From: Candidatus Binatus soli
Lineage (GTDB): Bacteria > Desulfobacterota > Binatia > Binatales > Binataceae
Reading direction: 5' to 3'
Assembly (NCBI GenBank): GCA_002479255.1
Contig: DLMJ01000049.1
Location: forward strand, 1-64,000
DNA: 64,000 nucleotides
This document shows positions 17,544 through 26,456 of the stretch, in pieces (position 1 is the stretch's first letter; each line of letters opens with the position of its first letter). The notes below the pieces were generated by a model, which saw nothing but the letters and a program-made list of their open reading frames with translations, did no database searches and was not told where the DNA came from. The position numbers were made by a program, and so were the translations under genes.

Positions 17544-18326
17544 CTAGACCGCGCTTGGAGAATCGGGCGGCGATGCTCCCGTGTCTGCCGCCGCGCCGGC
17601 GTCCGAGCGGATATCCTGCTGCCCCTTGGCGCGTTCCTCGGCCATTTGCTTGCCTTCGATGATCGCGTCGGCGACCGCCGCCGTGAACAGTTTGATCGCG
17701 CGGATCGCGTCGTCGTTGCCGGGGATTCGATAAGCGATCAGGTCGGGGTCGCAGTTGGTATCCACCACCGCGGCGACCGGGATACCGAGGCGGTTCGCCT
17801 CCGCAACGGCTATATCTTCCTTCTTGGTATCGATCACCCACAGCGCGTCCGGGAGTTTGCGCATGTTCTTGATCCCGGCCAGCGTGTTCATCAGCTTTTC
17901 ATGCTCGCGCGCGTTGTCGCTCATCTCTTTCTTGCTGAGCGCGCGAATCATCTCCGGGTCGGCCATGACTTCTTCGAGCTTCTTGAGCCTGTCGATCGAG
18001 GCGCGGATAGTCTGGAAGTTGGTCAGCATCCCGCCCAGCCAGCGGTTGTTGACGTAAAACATCCCGCATCGCTCGGCCTCTTCCTTGACGATGTCCTGGG
18101 CCTGCTTCTTGGTGCCGACGAACAGCATCGTGCCGCCCGCCGCAGCGAGGTCGCGCGCGAAGTCGTAGGTCGCGCGAAACATCTTTACCGTCTGCTGAAG
18201 ATCGATAATGTAAATACCGTTGCGGGCGCCGAAGATGTATTGCTTCATCTTCGGGTTCCAGCGGCTGGTCTGATGGCCGAAATGAACGCCGGCCTCCAGA
18301 AGCTGCTTCATGCTGATTTCAGTCAT
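17544..18326 (-). CDS. rpsB: 30S ribosomal protein S2
   Basis: Small-subunit protein with the full S2 pattern: [49 protein letters not shown] and the [21 protein letters not shown] region. The C-terminal tail after residue 235 is Ala/Asp/Gln-rich and variable, as in other species. First gene of the rpsB-tsf-pyrH-frr run. An AGGA sits about 11 nt before the start codon. Confidence 0.97.
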   Translation of the reverse strand: MTEISMKQLLEAGVHFGHQTSRWNPKMKQYIFGARNGIYIIDLQQTVKMFRATYDFARDLAAAGGTMLFVGTKKQAQDIVKEEAERCGMFYVNNRWLGGMLTNFQTIRASIDRLKKLEEVMADPEMIRALSKKEMSDNAREHEKLMNTLAGIKNMRKLPDALWVIDTKKEDIAVAEANRLGIPVAAVVDTNCDPDLIAYRIPGNDDAIRAIKLFTAAVADAIIEGKQMAEERAKGQQDIRSDAGAAADTGASPPDSPSAV

Positions 18327-18418
18327 AGAATTTTGTTCCTGCCTCTTGGCCCCTTACGCGGGGTAACCTTGGATTAATATCAGGCCGCCGCGAAGTAAGA
18401 AAGCGCCATGCCGCTCTC

Positions 18419-18748
18419 CTATTTTTTTCCCTTCAGCCGGGAATCGTCACTATCGACACAGCCGGCGTTAATCGCGCGCGCGCGTCCCAACGCAGGATCA
18501 GGCCCCCGTTTCTGTAAACGCCGGAGTTTCCCGGTTTTGTCGAGCTCGATCGGGTCCTGGCTCTTGTTCTGAAGTTCCGCGAGCGCCTTCTCGCAACTCT
18601 CCGGAGCGTCGAACGTGGCGACGGTGATCCAGTGCGAAAGTGGAGCCTCCGAATCAACCGAATGAGGAACCTTGGAATCGGGCGGCATCATCAGATACCA
18701 GCCCACCAACGCCAACGCAGCCGCGTGGCGGGAGTTCAGGTGGCCCAC
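18419..18748 (-). CDS. Hypothetical protein with N-terminal hydrophobic anchor
   Basis: A small protein of about 109 residues if started at GTG 18748. The N-terminus is hydrophobic (AAALALVGWYLMMPP), followed by a polar region with APLSHWITVATFDAPESCEKAL and a C-terminal CVDSDDSRLKGKK. This combination (short anchor, WxTV.xFD..xxCE.AL, CxxSDDxRLK) recurs in small uncharacterised proteins of soil bacteria as I recall it, but no function is known. The frame stays open upstream into rho, so the start is uncertain. It lies between rho and rpsB on the same strand. Confidence 0.55.
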   Translation of the reverse strand: MGHLNSRHAAALALVGWYLMMPPDSKVPHSVDSEAPLSHWITVATFDAPESCEKALAELQNKSQDPIELDKTGKLRRLQKRGPDPALGRARAINAGCVDSDDSRLKGKK

Positions 18749-18843
18749 CCGGCAAGTTATACGCTTTTTGCGGGCAAAAGAGTCATCGACCCAGCCGTTA
18801 TCTGTGGCCACCTGAGGCGCTATCCGGTTGGTTGCCGCGCCCC

Positions 18844-20265
18844 TTAGGCGTTCATCGACTCGAGGAATTCCTCGTTGGTCTTGGTCTTGTCCATCTTGTC
18901 GATCAGGAATTCCATCGCCTCGACCGCGTTGAGCTGGGTCAGCAGCTTGCGCAGTATCCACACGCGATTGAGCGTGGCGCGCGGCAGCAGCAGCTCTTCC
19001 TTGCGCGTCGAGGAGCGCTGGATATCGATCGTCGGGAAAATCCGCTTTTCCAGCAAGCGCCGGTCCAGCGCTATCTGCTGATTGCCGGTGCCCTTGAACT
19101 CTTCGAAAATTACTTCGTCCATTCGGCTGCCGGTATCGACCAGCGCCGTCGCGATAATCGTCAGACTGCCGCCGTCTTCGGTGTTGCGCGCGGCGCCGAA
19201 AAACTTCTTGGGCTTGTGCAGCGCGTTGGAATCGACGCCGCCCGACAGTATCTTGCCCGACGGCGGCACCACCGTGTTGTACGCGCGCGCCAGCCGCGTG
19301 ATCGAGTCCAGCAAAATCACAACGTCGCGCCCGTGCTCGACCAGCCGCCGCGCCTTCTCGATTACCATCTCGGCCACCTGCACGTGACGCGTGGCCGGCT
19401 CGTCGAAGGTCGAGCTTACGACCTCGCCCTGCACCGAACGCAGCATGTCGGTGACTTCCTCGGGCCGCTCATCGACCAGCAGCACGATCAGCACGATCTC
19501 GGGATGGTTGTGCGCGATCGCCTTGGCGATCGCCTGCAGCATCATCGTCTTGCCCGTGAACGGCGCCGCGACGATAAGTCCGCGCTGGCCTTTGCCGATT
19601 GGCGCGATCAAATCGATGATGCGGGTGGTCAAATCCTCGTGATTGTATTCGAGCTTGATGCGCTCCTCGGGATAGAGCGGCGTCAGATTGTCGAACAGGA
19701 TCTTGTCGCGCGCCTTTTCAGGATCCTCGTAGTTGATCGATTCAACCTTGAGCAGCGCGAAGTAGCGCTCGCCTTCTTTCGGCGGGCGAATCAGGCCGGA
19801 AACCACGTCGCCGGTGCGCAAATTGAACTTGCGAATCTGGCTCGGCGAAATATAAATGTCGTCGGGACCGGGCAGGTAGTTGTAGTCCGGTGCGCGCAGA
19901 AAACCGAAGCCGTCGGGCAGAATTTCCAGCACGCCCTCGCCCAGGATCGAGCCGTTCTTGGCCGCCTGCGCTTGCAGGACCGCAAAAATCATCTCCTGCT
20001 TGCGCATGTTGGTGGCGCCATCGACGTTGAAGTCGCGCGCCATCTGCGCCAGTTCTGTTATCTTCGCCCGCTTCAGCGACTTGAGGTTGAGCACCCCTTC
20101 CTCGCTGATCACCGGCGCCAGCGGCGGAAGATTCGGATTGCCATCCAGATTTACCTGGCGCGGCGCTCCGTTCGACGATCGCGAGTCGTCGAAACGCCCT
20201 TCGTCGCTCTTCGCAACCCCTCTGCTCTTGCCCATATGCCTTCCCCGCAACCTGGACTCCATCAT
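18844..20265 (-). CDS. rho: Transcription termination factor Rho
   Basis: Hexameric RNA-dependent ATPase. Domains: N-terminal helical part with [20 protein letters not shown] (61-80), the cold-shock-like RNA-binding domain with [14 protein letters not shown] (111-124), and the ATPase core with [13 protein letters not shown] and [15 protein letters not shown]. The P-loop reads AAPFTGKT (233-240) instead of the usual APPKAGKT; Gly238, Lys239 and Thr240 are kept. About 40 extra residues precede the first domain. ATG 20265 and ATG 20235 (MGKSRG) are both possible starts. Length 473. Confidence 0.95.
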   Translation of the reverse strand: MMESRLRGRHMGKSRGVAKSDEGRFDDSRSSNGAPRQVNLDGNPNLPPLAPVISEEGVLNLKSLKRAKITELAQMARDFNVDGATNMRKQEMIFAVLQAQAAKNGSILGEGVLEILPDGFGFLRAPDYNYLPGPDDIYISPSQIRKFNLRTGDVVSGLIRPPKEGERYFALLKVESINYEDPEKARDKILFDNLTPLYPEERIKLEYNHEDLTTRIIDLIAPIGKGQRGLIVAAPFTGKTMMLQAIAKAIAHNHPEIVLIVLLVDERPEEVTDMLRSVQGEVVSSTFDEPATRHVQVAEMVIEKARRLVEHGRDVVILLDSITRLARAYNTVVPPSGKILSGGVDSNALHKPKKFFGAARNTEDGGSLTIIATALVDTGSRMDEVIFEEFKGTGNQQIALDRRLLEKRIFPTIDIQRSSTRKEELLLPRATLNRVWILRKLLTQLNAVEAMEFLIDKMDKTKTNEEFLESMNA

Positions 20266-20638
20266 GTTCTTGACTGCTGCAATTCGCCGCCGTTTATGCG
20301 CGCACGCCGCAGGCTATGGTCGTTTGTAAAAATGGCCTCCCACGACGGGAGATACCATTATAGATTCATGAGTGCTCGAGCGGCCGGGATTCGGAACAAC
20401 TAACGCCTTGAGTTCGAGTTCGGAATTACGGACCGCAGGGAAACGGGACTCAACACCCCACCCGTCTCAGCGTCCTCAGTGCGGAAGCTCAACCAAAACG
20501 CTACCCAAGCGATGGCGCCGTGTCAACGGGGTTCAGGCCGCCGGTAGTGATCTAATTTGATTTTCGCATATAAAGTCCGTGAGAAAAACGCGATTGGCAC
20601 CCGTCCTGGCAGATAACTTGGACGACGGAGGCGAGGTG
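20266..20638. other. Divergent intergenic region between rho and the GNAT gene
   Basis: 373 bp with no convincing gene. On the rho side there is a TATAAT (minus strand, 20357-20362) without a good -35, next to a short hairpin (20337-20341 / 20347-20351). On the GNAT side only the GGAGG ribosome-binding site at 20627-20631 is clear. No further structure is seen. Confidence 0.5.
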
Positions 20639-21106
20639 ATGGCCATCGAAATCAAGGTTTTGCGGCCCGGCGATGACAGCATTCTTATGAACGTCGCCGC
20701 AGAGGTGTTCGACAATCCGATTGACGCGGACCTGACCAGGGAGTTTCTCGAAGACCCTCGACATCATATCGCTGTTGCTATCGATAATGGGTTGGTCGTC
20801 GGTTTCGCGTCCGCGGTCCACTATGTCCATCCCGACAAGCGGCCAGAACTGTGGATCAACGAGGTCGGGCTCGCGCCGTCGCATCGGCGTAGCGGGTTGG
20901 GCAAAGCCGTGCTGAAGGCTTTGCTCGAGGTGGGCCGAACCCGCAACTGCACACTGGCATGGGTCCTGACCGATCGAAGCAATGTCTCCGCTATGGAGCT
21001 CTATTCATCGGTCGGTGGGACCGAAGGGGCTGACGGGCTTAGTAAGGCTATGGTCGGGTACTCGTTCGCCCTCATGGATGCACAGAAGTACGGGCCGTCA
21101 AAGTAG
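20639..21106 (+). CDS. GNAT-family N-acetyltransferase, AAC(3)-I-like
   Basis: A 155-residue acetyl-CoA-dependent acetyltransferase. The acetyl-CoA loop is in LWINEVGLAPSHRRSGLGKA (motif A, R-R-x-G-x-G), with motif B in ALLEVGRTRNCTLAWVLTD and SNVSAMELYSSVGG. Layout and length resemble the aminoglycoside 3-N-acetyltransferase type I branch, but substrate cannot be inferred. The start ATG 20639 has a GGAGG 7 nt upstream, which decides against the longer frame. Single gene between rho and rluD, with flanking genes on the other strand. Confidence 0.8.
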   Translation: MAIEIKVLRPGDDSILMNVAAEVFDNPIDADLTREFLEDPRHHIAVAIDNGLVVGFASAVHYVHPDKRPELWINEVGLAPSHRRSGLGKAVLKALLEVGRTRNCTLAWVLTDRSNVSAMELYSSVGGTEGADGLSKAMVGYSFALMDAQKYGPSK

Positions 21107-21136
21107 CAGCTACGCACGCCGCCGTGTCAGCGGGCC

Positions 21137-22144
21137 TCAAGTAAGTTCGATCCATCGCCGAATCTCGCGCGCATCCGCCGCAAATGACTTCAGCGCGAGA
21201 AATTCGACGAAATCGATTGGCAGCGGCGCAACAAATTCGAGCCGCGCGCCTGACCTTGGATGCGCGATCGAAAGCGCCAGCGCATGCAGCGCCTGTCGTC
21301 GAAAAAATCCACCGCCTCCCGCCTTGCCGCCATATAAGGGATCGCCCAGGCACGGATGACCAATCGACGCGAGATGCACGCGAATCTGATGCATCCTGCC
21401 GGTGTCCGGTTTCACGCGCACCAGCGACGCTCCCGCTTCGCCCGCTTCCGCGGGATCGAACCGCGCGAGCACCGTCAGATGGCTGACCGCGTCGCGCGGT
21501 GCATGCGATCGCACCGACATCCGCTTGCGCTCGACGGGATGGCGCCCGACGGGACGCTCGATCGTCAGCCGATCGCGCGCGACGATGCCCTTGACGATCG
21601 CGAGATAGATCTTTCTGACGCTGCGTTCCTTGAACTGCCGCGAAAGCGCGGTGCGCGAAAATGGCGTCCGCGCCACCACCATCACGCCCGAGGTGTCTTT
21701 GTCGAGGCGATGCACGATGCCGGGACGCAGCACGCCGTCGGGCTCGGCCATCGCGGCGAGTTCGGGAAATCGCGCCAGCAGAGCGTCAACCAGCGTGCCC
21801 GCGGGATGCCCGGGCGCGGGATGCACCGTCATGCCGGCGGGCTTGTTCACGACAATTATTTCGTCATCGGCGAAAATTACGGAAATCTCCGGCGCGTCAC
21901 CTTCTTTGTAATTTGAAGGATCGTACGGCGCACCGGCGGGCGCCGCGGCGACGTCGATACTGTCTCCCGTCCGCACCCCGCTCGACGCGCGCGCGGCAGC
22001 GCCGTTGACTGTAACCAGTCCCGCCTTAATCATCCGCGCCACTTGCGAGCGCGAGTACTCCGGGGCCAGCCGCATCGAAACGAACACGTCCAGCCGCATG
22101 CGATCGTGCTCCGCGCCCGCGGTGATTGTCGTTGGCAAAATCAC
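21137..22144 (-). CDS. rluD: RluA-family ribosomal large-subunit pseudouridine synthase (RluD-like)
   Basis: N-terminal S4 RNA-binding domain (about 16-65: RLDVFVSMRLAPEYSRSQVARM is characteristic in part) and the RluA catalytic domain with HRLDKDTSG at 146-154, catalytic D148. The C-terminal RMHQIRVHLASIGHPCLGDPLYGG is also conserved. The layout is that of RluD (23S U1911/1915/1917), though RluC-type specificity cannot be excluded. Length 335, normal. Confidence 0.88.
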   Translation of the reverse strand: MILPTTITAGAEHDRMRLDVFVSMRLAPEYSRSQVARMIKAGLVTVNGAAARASSGVRTGDSIDVAAAPAGAPYDPSNYKEGDAPEISVIFADDEIIVVNKPAGMTVHPAPGHPAGTLVDALLARFPELAAMAEPDGVLRPGIVHRLDKDTSGVMVVARTPFSRTALSRQFKERSVRKIYLAIVKGIVARDRLTIERPVGRHPVERKRMSVRSHAPRDAVSHLTVLARFDPAEAGEAGASLVRVKPDTGRMHQIRVHLASIGHPCLGDPLYGGKAGGGGFFRRQALHALALSIAHPRSGARLEFVAPLPIDFVEFLALKSFAADAREIRRWIELT

Positions 22145-22173
22145 GAGCGTGACTTACCGCCTCGACGCACGAA

Positions 22174-22392
22174 TCACGGCATCGAGGGCGGCGGTATCGG
22201 CGGTGCGATCGGCGGCGGCGTCGGCGGTTTGCTGGCGTCAGAAGGAGGGCAGTTCTCGCTGGTGGTCGTGGCTATCGCGACCCCGTAGGTGGTCTTCTGA
22301 CATCCCGCCGCGTCGGGCCTCGAATAAAACCAGCATCCGGCCAGCGCGGTCGAGAACAGCGCGACGATTGTCATCGAGAAGATTGGTTTCAT
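22174..22392 (-). CDS. Small predicted lipoprotein with Pro-rich tail
   Basis: 72 residues. MKPIFSMTIVALFSTALAGC forms a signal peptide ending in a lipobox (L17-A-G-C20), so Cys20 would be lipidated. The mature part has two more Cys (31 and 48) and ends in a proline-rich stretch. It sits between leuD and rluD on the same strand, 67 bp after leuD. No family recognised. Confidence 0.55.
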   Translation of the reverse strand: MKPIFSMTIVALFSTALAGCWFYSRPDAAGCQKTTYGVAIATTTSENCPPSDASKPPTPPPIAPPIPPPSMP

Positions 22393-22459
22393 GCGATTTG
22401 CCGCCTGCGATCAGTTTCCCCCCGCGACGCGCGCGGCGCCAGCGTCGCCGGCGACGCAT

Positions 22460-23065
22460 CTACTCGAAGCGATGCGGTAGTGGATGCGCCTTCTCGTACG
22501 CAAGGATCCGGTCCTCGTGCGCGAGCGTCAGCGCGACATCGTCGAGACCTTCGAGCAGGCACTTCTTCTGGAACGGCTCGATCTCGAAATGCGCCGTCCA
22601 TCCGAAATCATCGGACACTGTCTGCTTTTCGAGATCGATCGTGAGCCGGTACGCCTCGTAGTCGCCGGTGGCGCGAAAAATATGCTCGACCTCGTCGGCC
22701 GGCAGCGTGATCGGAAGAAAACCATTCTTCAAACAGTTGTTGTGGAAGATGTCGGCGAACTCCGGCGCGATCACCGCGCGGAAACCCGCGTCATCCAGCG
22801 CCCACACCGCATGCTCGCGCGAACTTCCGCATCCGAAGTTGTTGCGCGCGACCAAAATCGACGCGCCCTGGAAGCGCGGCTTGTTCAGCGCGAAATTTTT
22901 GTTCTCGGCGCCGTCGGGATTGAGCCGCCAGTCGATGAACAGGCCCTTCTTGAGGCCGGTCCGTACCACCGCTTTCAGAAACTGCTTGGGGATGATCTGA
23001 TCGGTATCGACGTTGGCGCGATCGAGCGGCGCGACCATCCCGGTGAAATTCTTGAATGCCTGCAT
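22460..23065 (-). CDS. leuD: 3-isopropylmalate dehydratase small subunit
   Basis: Swivel-domain subunit of isopropylmalate isomerase. Seen: VAPLDRANVDTDQIIPKQFLK, the FGCGSSREHAVWAL motif and FHNNCLKNGFLPI. The start is set at ATG 23065; sequence further upstream in the frame is unrelated to the family. 201 residues. It follows leuC by 69 bp. Confidence 0.94.
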   Translation of the reverse strand: MQAFKNFTGMVAPLDRANVDTDQIIPKQFLKAVVRTGLKKGLFIDWRLNPDGAENKNFALNKPRFQGASILVARNNFGCGSSREHAVWALDDAGFRAVIAPEFADIFHNNCLKNGFLPITLPADEVEHIFRATGDYEAYRLTIDLEKQTVSDDFGWTAHFEIEPFQKKCLLEGLDDVALTLAHEDRILAYEKAHPLPHRFE

Positions 23066-23134
23066 CTGTGTCTCCTGATTAACTTCCAACAGGGACGAAG
23101 TCCCGCATCCTGTCTTTACCATTGGGTGCAGAGG

Positions 23135-24550
23135 TCACCCCGGCCGATTCGCCCATTCGCGCACATCGACGAAATGCCCTGCAATCGCCGCCGCCGCCGC
23201 CATCGCGGGGCTCACCAGGTGCGTGCGCCCGCCCTTGCCTTGACGCCCCTCGAAGTTGCGATTCGACGTGCTGGCGCATCGCTCGCCCGGCTGCAGCACG
23301 TCGGGATTCATCGCCAGGCACATGCTGCATCCCGATTCGCGCCACTCAAAGCCGGCTTCCGTGAAAATTCTGTCCAGCCCGAGGCTCTCCGCCTCCGCCT
23401 TGATCTCCTGCGATCCCGGCACGACCATCGCCCGCACGGTCGGCGCGACTTTGCGTCCCTTGACGATACCGGCGGCGGCCTTGAGATCGCTCAGCCGCGA
23501 GTTCGTGCACGATCCGATGAACACCCGATCGATCTTGATGTCCTCGATTCTCGTGCCCGGCCGAAGCGCCATGTAGGTGAGCGCCCGCTCGACCGTCTCG
23601 CGCTGCTGCTTGTCGGCAATCTCCGCGGGATTGGGCACGCTTCCTCCAACGTCGGTGACCATCCCGGGATTCGTGCCCCACGTCACTTGTGGCGCGAACG
23701 TCGCGGCGTCGAATACTACGCTGCGATCGAACTTCGCGCCGCCGTCGCTGCGGCATTCGAGCCATCGCGCCGCGATTTGGTCGAAGTCCTTGCCGGCCGG
23801 AATGTACCGGCGCCCGCGCAGATACTCGACCGTCGTCTTGTCCGCCGCGACCATCCCGGCTCGCGCGCCGCCTTCGATCGACATGTTGCACACCGTCATG
23901 CGCTCTTCCATCGACAGCGCCTCGATCGCCGCGCCCCGGTACTCGATCACGTGTCCGGTCGCGCCGTTGGTCTTGATCCTGCCGATGATGCCGAGGATCA
24001 AATCCTTCGCACCGACTCCCGCGCCGAGCTTTCCATCGACGCGAATTTCAAACGTCTGCGGTCGCTCTTCCCACAGGCATTGCGTCGCCAGCACGTGCTC
24101 GACCTCGCTCGTGCCGATTCCGAACGCGAGCGCCCCGAATGCGCCGTGAGTTGCAGTGTGGCTGTCGCCGCAAACGATCGTCATGCCCGGCTGCGTAAGG
24201 CCGAGCTCCGGCCCGATGACGTGCACGATCCCCTGCTCGCGCGAGCCGATATCGAACAGCCGCAGCCCGAACTCCGCGCAGTTGTGTCTGAGCGTCTCGA
24301 TCTGCAGTTTCGAATCGGGATCGGTGATCGGCTTGCTCCGATCTGTCGTCGGCACGTTGTGATCCTGCGTGGCGTAGGTCCGATGCGGCGCGCGGACTTT
24401 GCGCCCCGAATGGCGCAGGCCCTCGAACGCCTGCGGCGACGTGACCTCGTGAACCAGGTGCAGGTCGATGTAGAGCAGCGACGGCTCATGCTGCTTTTCG
24501 CGGACCACGTGCTCTTCCCAAATTTTCTCGAACAGGGTCTTTGCGGCCAT
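23135..24550 (-). CDS. leuC: 3-isopropylmalate dehydratase large subunit
   Basis: Aconitase-family subunit binding a [4Fe-4S] cluster. The three cluster ligands lie in [12 protein letters not shown] and [13 protein letters not shown]-terminal [33 protein letters not shown] and [14 protein letters not shown] are diagnostic. At 471 residues it is the bacterial LeuC length. Located downstream of the marR gene on the same strand, with leuD following. Confidence 0.95.
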   Translation of the reverse strand: MAAKTLFEKIWEEHVVREKQHEPSLLYIDLHLVHEVTSPQAFEGLRHSGRKVRAPHRTYATQDHNVPTTDRSKPITDPDSKLQIETLRHNCAEFGLRLFDIGSREQGIVHVIGPELGLTQPGMTIVCGDSHTATHGAFGALAFGIGTSEVEHVLATQCLWEERPQTFEIRVDGKLGAGVGAKDLILGIIGRIKTNGATGHVIEYRGAAIEALSMEERMTVCNMSIEGGARAGMVAADKTTVEYLRGRRYIPAGKDFDQIAARWLECRSDGGAKFDRSVVFDAATFAPQVTWGTNPGMVTDVGGSVPNPAEIADKQQRETVERALTYMALRPGTRIEDIKIDRVFIGSCTNSRLSDLKAAAGIVKGRKVAPTVRAMVVPGSQEIKAEAESLGLDRIFTEAGFEWRESGCSMCLAMNPDVLQPGERCASTSNRNFEGRQGKGGRTHLVSPAMAAAAAIAGHFVDVREWANRPG

Positions 24551-24634
24551 TGCGTTTCCAACTCCCGCCGCGTCGGATCTGCATCCGGCCGCGTAACAAT
24601 TTCTAAATTACTAAAAGAGCGCCGTTGAAGCTCA

Positions 24635-25111
24635 TCAGACCGCCGCCGCTCGCCGCGCACTTTTCCCGCGCGAATAACCTTCGATCCGATCGGACAGCTT
24701 GATCGCGAACGCGCTGAATGCGGCCAGCTCGTCGCGCGAAAATCCCGTCCAGATCGCCTCGATCGCCGCCTGCCGCGAGGCGCGCAGCTCGCCCAGCGTT
24801 CTGCTTCCCTTCGCCGTCAGCTTGTAGCGCCGCTTCCTGCGGTCGGCCCGCCCAATCGCGGCCGAGACCAGCCCGCTGTCGAGAAGCTGGCGCAATATTT
24901 TCGACACCGCCGCCGCCGAGCTGTCGCGGCTGCGCGCGAACATCGACGGAATAAAATGCTGGGTCGAGATTTCCTCGAGCACCCGCCACTGCTCGATCGT
25001 GATACCCGCGTCGCGCGCCAGCACCTCGCGCCGGCGCTCGAAGATTTCAGCCAGCGCGGTCATCGCTTCGATCGCGCGGAAGATGGGGTCGCGGCGTCCA
25101 ACTGCTTGCAT
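24635..25111 (-). CDS. MarR-family transcriptional regulator
   Basis: 158 residues with a winged helix: TIEQWRVLEEIS, the recognition-helix segment SAAAVSKILRQLLDSGLV, and the wing with RADRRKRRYKLTAKG, which is the usual DxRxxxxxLT-like pattern. Flanking helices would form the dimer interface. A palindrome in its own promoter suggests autoregulation. It lies upstream of leuC and leuD on the same strand (84 bp gap), so it may read through into them. The ligand is unknown. Confidence 0.85.
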   Translation of the reverse strand: MQAVGRRDPIFRAIEAMTALAEIFERRREVLARDAGITIEQWRVLEEISTQHFIPSMFARSRDSSAAAVSKILRQLLDSGLVSAAIGRADRRKRRYKLTAKGSRTLGELRASRQAAIEAIWTGFSRDELAAFSAFAIKLSDRIEGYSRGKSARRAAAV

Positions 25112-25119
25112 CAGGCAAG

Positions 25120-25149
25120 ATATTAACCATAGTTAAGCAATCTTTGCAA
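25120..25149 (-). promoter_or_regulatory. marR promoter with palindromic operator
   Basis: -35 TTGCAA (25144-25149) and -10 TAATAT (25120-25125) on the minus strand with an 18-bp spacer. The inverted repeat TTAAC-N4-GTTAA (25123-25136) lies in the spacer and overlaps the -10, a usual place for a MarR-type repressor. The predicted transcript start coincides with the marR ATG (25111), leaving no room for a Shine-Dalgarno. Confidence 0.55.
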
Positions 25150-25175
25150 GCGGCGCGCCACTGCCGGGAGTCAGG

Positions 25176-26435
25176 TCATTTGATCCGCCGCGTCGGCGCG
25201 GCGCGCTCGGCGCGCGCCAGCCCGCGCGTCACGGCCTCGTCGCCGAACTTCTTCGCCACCGAATCCAGCGCCCGATTGAGCCGGTCGCGCTTGCGATCGC
25301 GATCGTCCGCGGGCCCTGTGTCGAACAGCCCGAGCTGCGCGCTGTCCACGCGCTCCAGCTGATGCACCTGCACGCCGACGAGACGGATTTGGTCATCCCC
25401 GCCGACCTTCGACAGCAACTGCGTCGCGACGCGCGAGATTTCCGGCCCGTCATTGGTCGTGCCGTCCAGCGAGAAGCTCCGCGTGATCAGTGGATAGCGC
25501 CCGCCGCCGAGTGGACGCGCCAACTTCAGCTTCAGCGTCACCGTGCGCGCGCGCACCCCGTCGGCGCGGAGCCGGCGCGCCAGTGCGTCGCCATGCGCGA
25601 TCAGAACCCGCCGGATTTCATCCGAGTCGAGCGCCAGGTCCTGCGCGAAAGTATTTTCCTCGCCGTAAGACTTGCGCTGCCAGTCGGCGATTACGGGTCG
25701 CGTGTCGTTGCCCGACGCCAGTTCATGCAGATGCGGTCCCATTGTGCCGAACAGGCTCTTCAACTCTGCCGGGTCGCGCCGCGCAAGGTCGCCGACTGTC
25801 TTGATCCCGCACTCATGCATCCGCGCGAGCGTCACCCGTCCGACCCCCCACAGCCTTTCGACCGGCAGCGGGGTCAGAAAATCGCGCAATTCTTCCAATT
25901 CCACCGCGAGCAATCCGTCGGGCTTCGACATGTCGCTCAAAATCTTCGCCGCCATCTTGGTCGGCGCCACGCCCACCGACGCGACCAGCCCGGTTTCTTC
26001 GAGCACCCGGCGCTTGAGATCGCGCGCCGCGTTCAGCGGCGGCCCGAGCAGACGCTCCGTGCCGGTCAGATCGATGAAAGCCTCGTCCAGCGAGAGCGGT
26101 TCGACGATCGGACTGAAGCTCTCGAATACGCGGCGCACCACCCGCGAGATTTCCACGTAGCGATCCATCCTGCCCGGCACAAAGACCGCCTGCGGACACA
26201 GTTTGCGCGCCTGCCCGGTCGGCATCGCGGAACGCACGCCGAATTTGCGCGCCTCGTACGACGCCGACGTCACGACCCCGCGTGCGCTGCGCCCGCCCAC
26301 GATTACCGGCAGGCCGCGCAGGGCAGGATTGTCGAGCACTTCGACCGACGCGAAGAACGCGTCCATGTCCGCGTGCGCGATCACTCGCGGCCGATGCGCC
26401 GCGCCCTCGGCTCCGGGATCTCCCTCGACGCTCAC
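25176..26435 (-). CDS. dinB: DNA polymerase IV (Y-family)
   Basis: Translesion polymerase. Catalytic acids are in HADMDAFFASVE (D23) and SLDEAF (D117, E118). Thumb motif SVGVAPTKMAAKILSDMSKPDG, HhH region LWGVGRVTLARMHECG and the little-finger domain follow. QLGLF near residue 370 is a good beta-clamp-binding motif, placed before a basic C-terminal tail. GTG start. Lies 21 bp after the haem oxidase gene, on the same strand. Confidence 0.93.
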   Translation of the reverse strand: MSVEGDPGAEGAAHRPRVIAHADMDAFFASVEVLDNPALRGLPVIVGGRSARGVVTSASYEARKFGVRSAMPTGQARKLCPQAVFVPGRMDRYVEISRVVRRVFESFSPIVEPLSLDEAFIDLTGTERLLGPPLNAARDLKRRVLEETGLVASVGVAPTKMAAKILSDMSKPDGLLAVELEELRDFLTPLPVERLWGVGRVTLARMHECGIKTVGDLARRDPAELKSLFGTMGPHLHELASGNDTRPVIADWQRKSYGEENTFAQDLALDSDEIRRVLIAHGDALARRLRADGVRARTVTLKLKLARPLGGGRYPLITRSFSLDGTTNDGPEISRVATQLLSKVGGDDQIRLVGVQVHQLERVDSAQLGLFDTGPADDRDRKRDRLNRALDSVAKKFGDEAVTRGLARAERAAPTRRIK

Positions 26436-26456
26436 GGCCGCGCCATCATCGGAGTC

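Noticed and set aside
18327..18418. rpsB promoter (TTTCTT-17-TATTAA on the minus strand)
   Set aside because: The -35 is poor and the fit is no better than expected by chance in an AT-richer patch.
20337..20362. TATAAT plus small hairpin upstream of rho as an autoregulatory attenuator
   Set aside because: The hairpin would overlap the transcript start and there is no -35 or T-tract in a useful place.
18640..20403. Long plus-strand open frame over rho
   Set aside because: Antisense to rho; no protein-family signal.
22484..24628. A 700-codon open frame on the plus strand
   Set aside because: It is antisense to leuC and leuD, which carry complete catalytic motifs.
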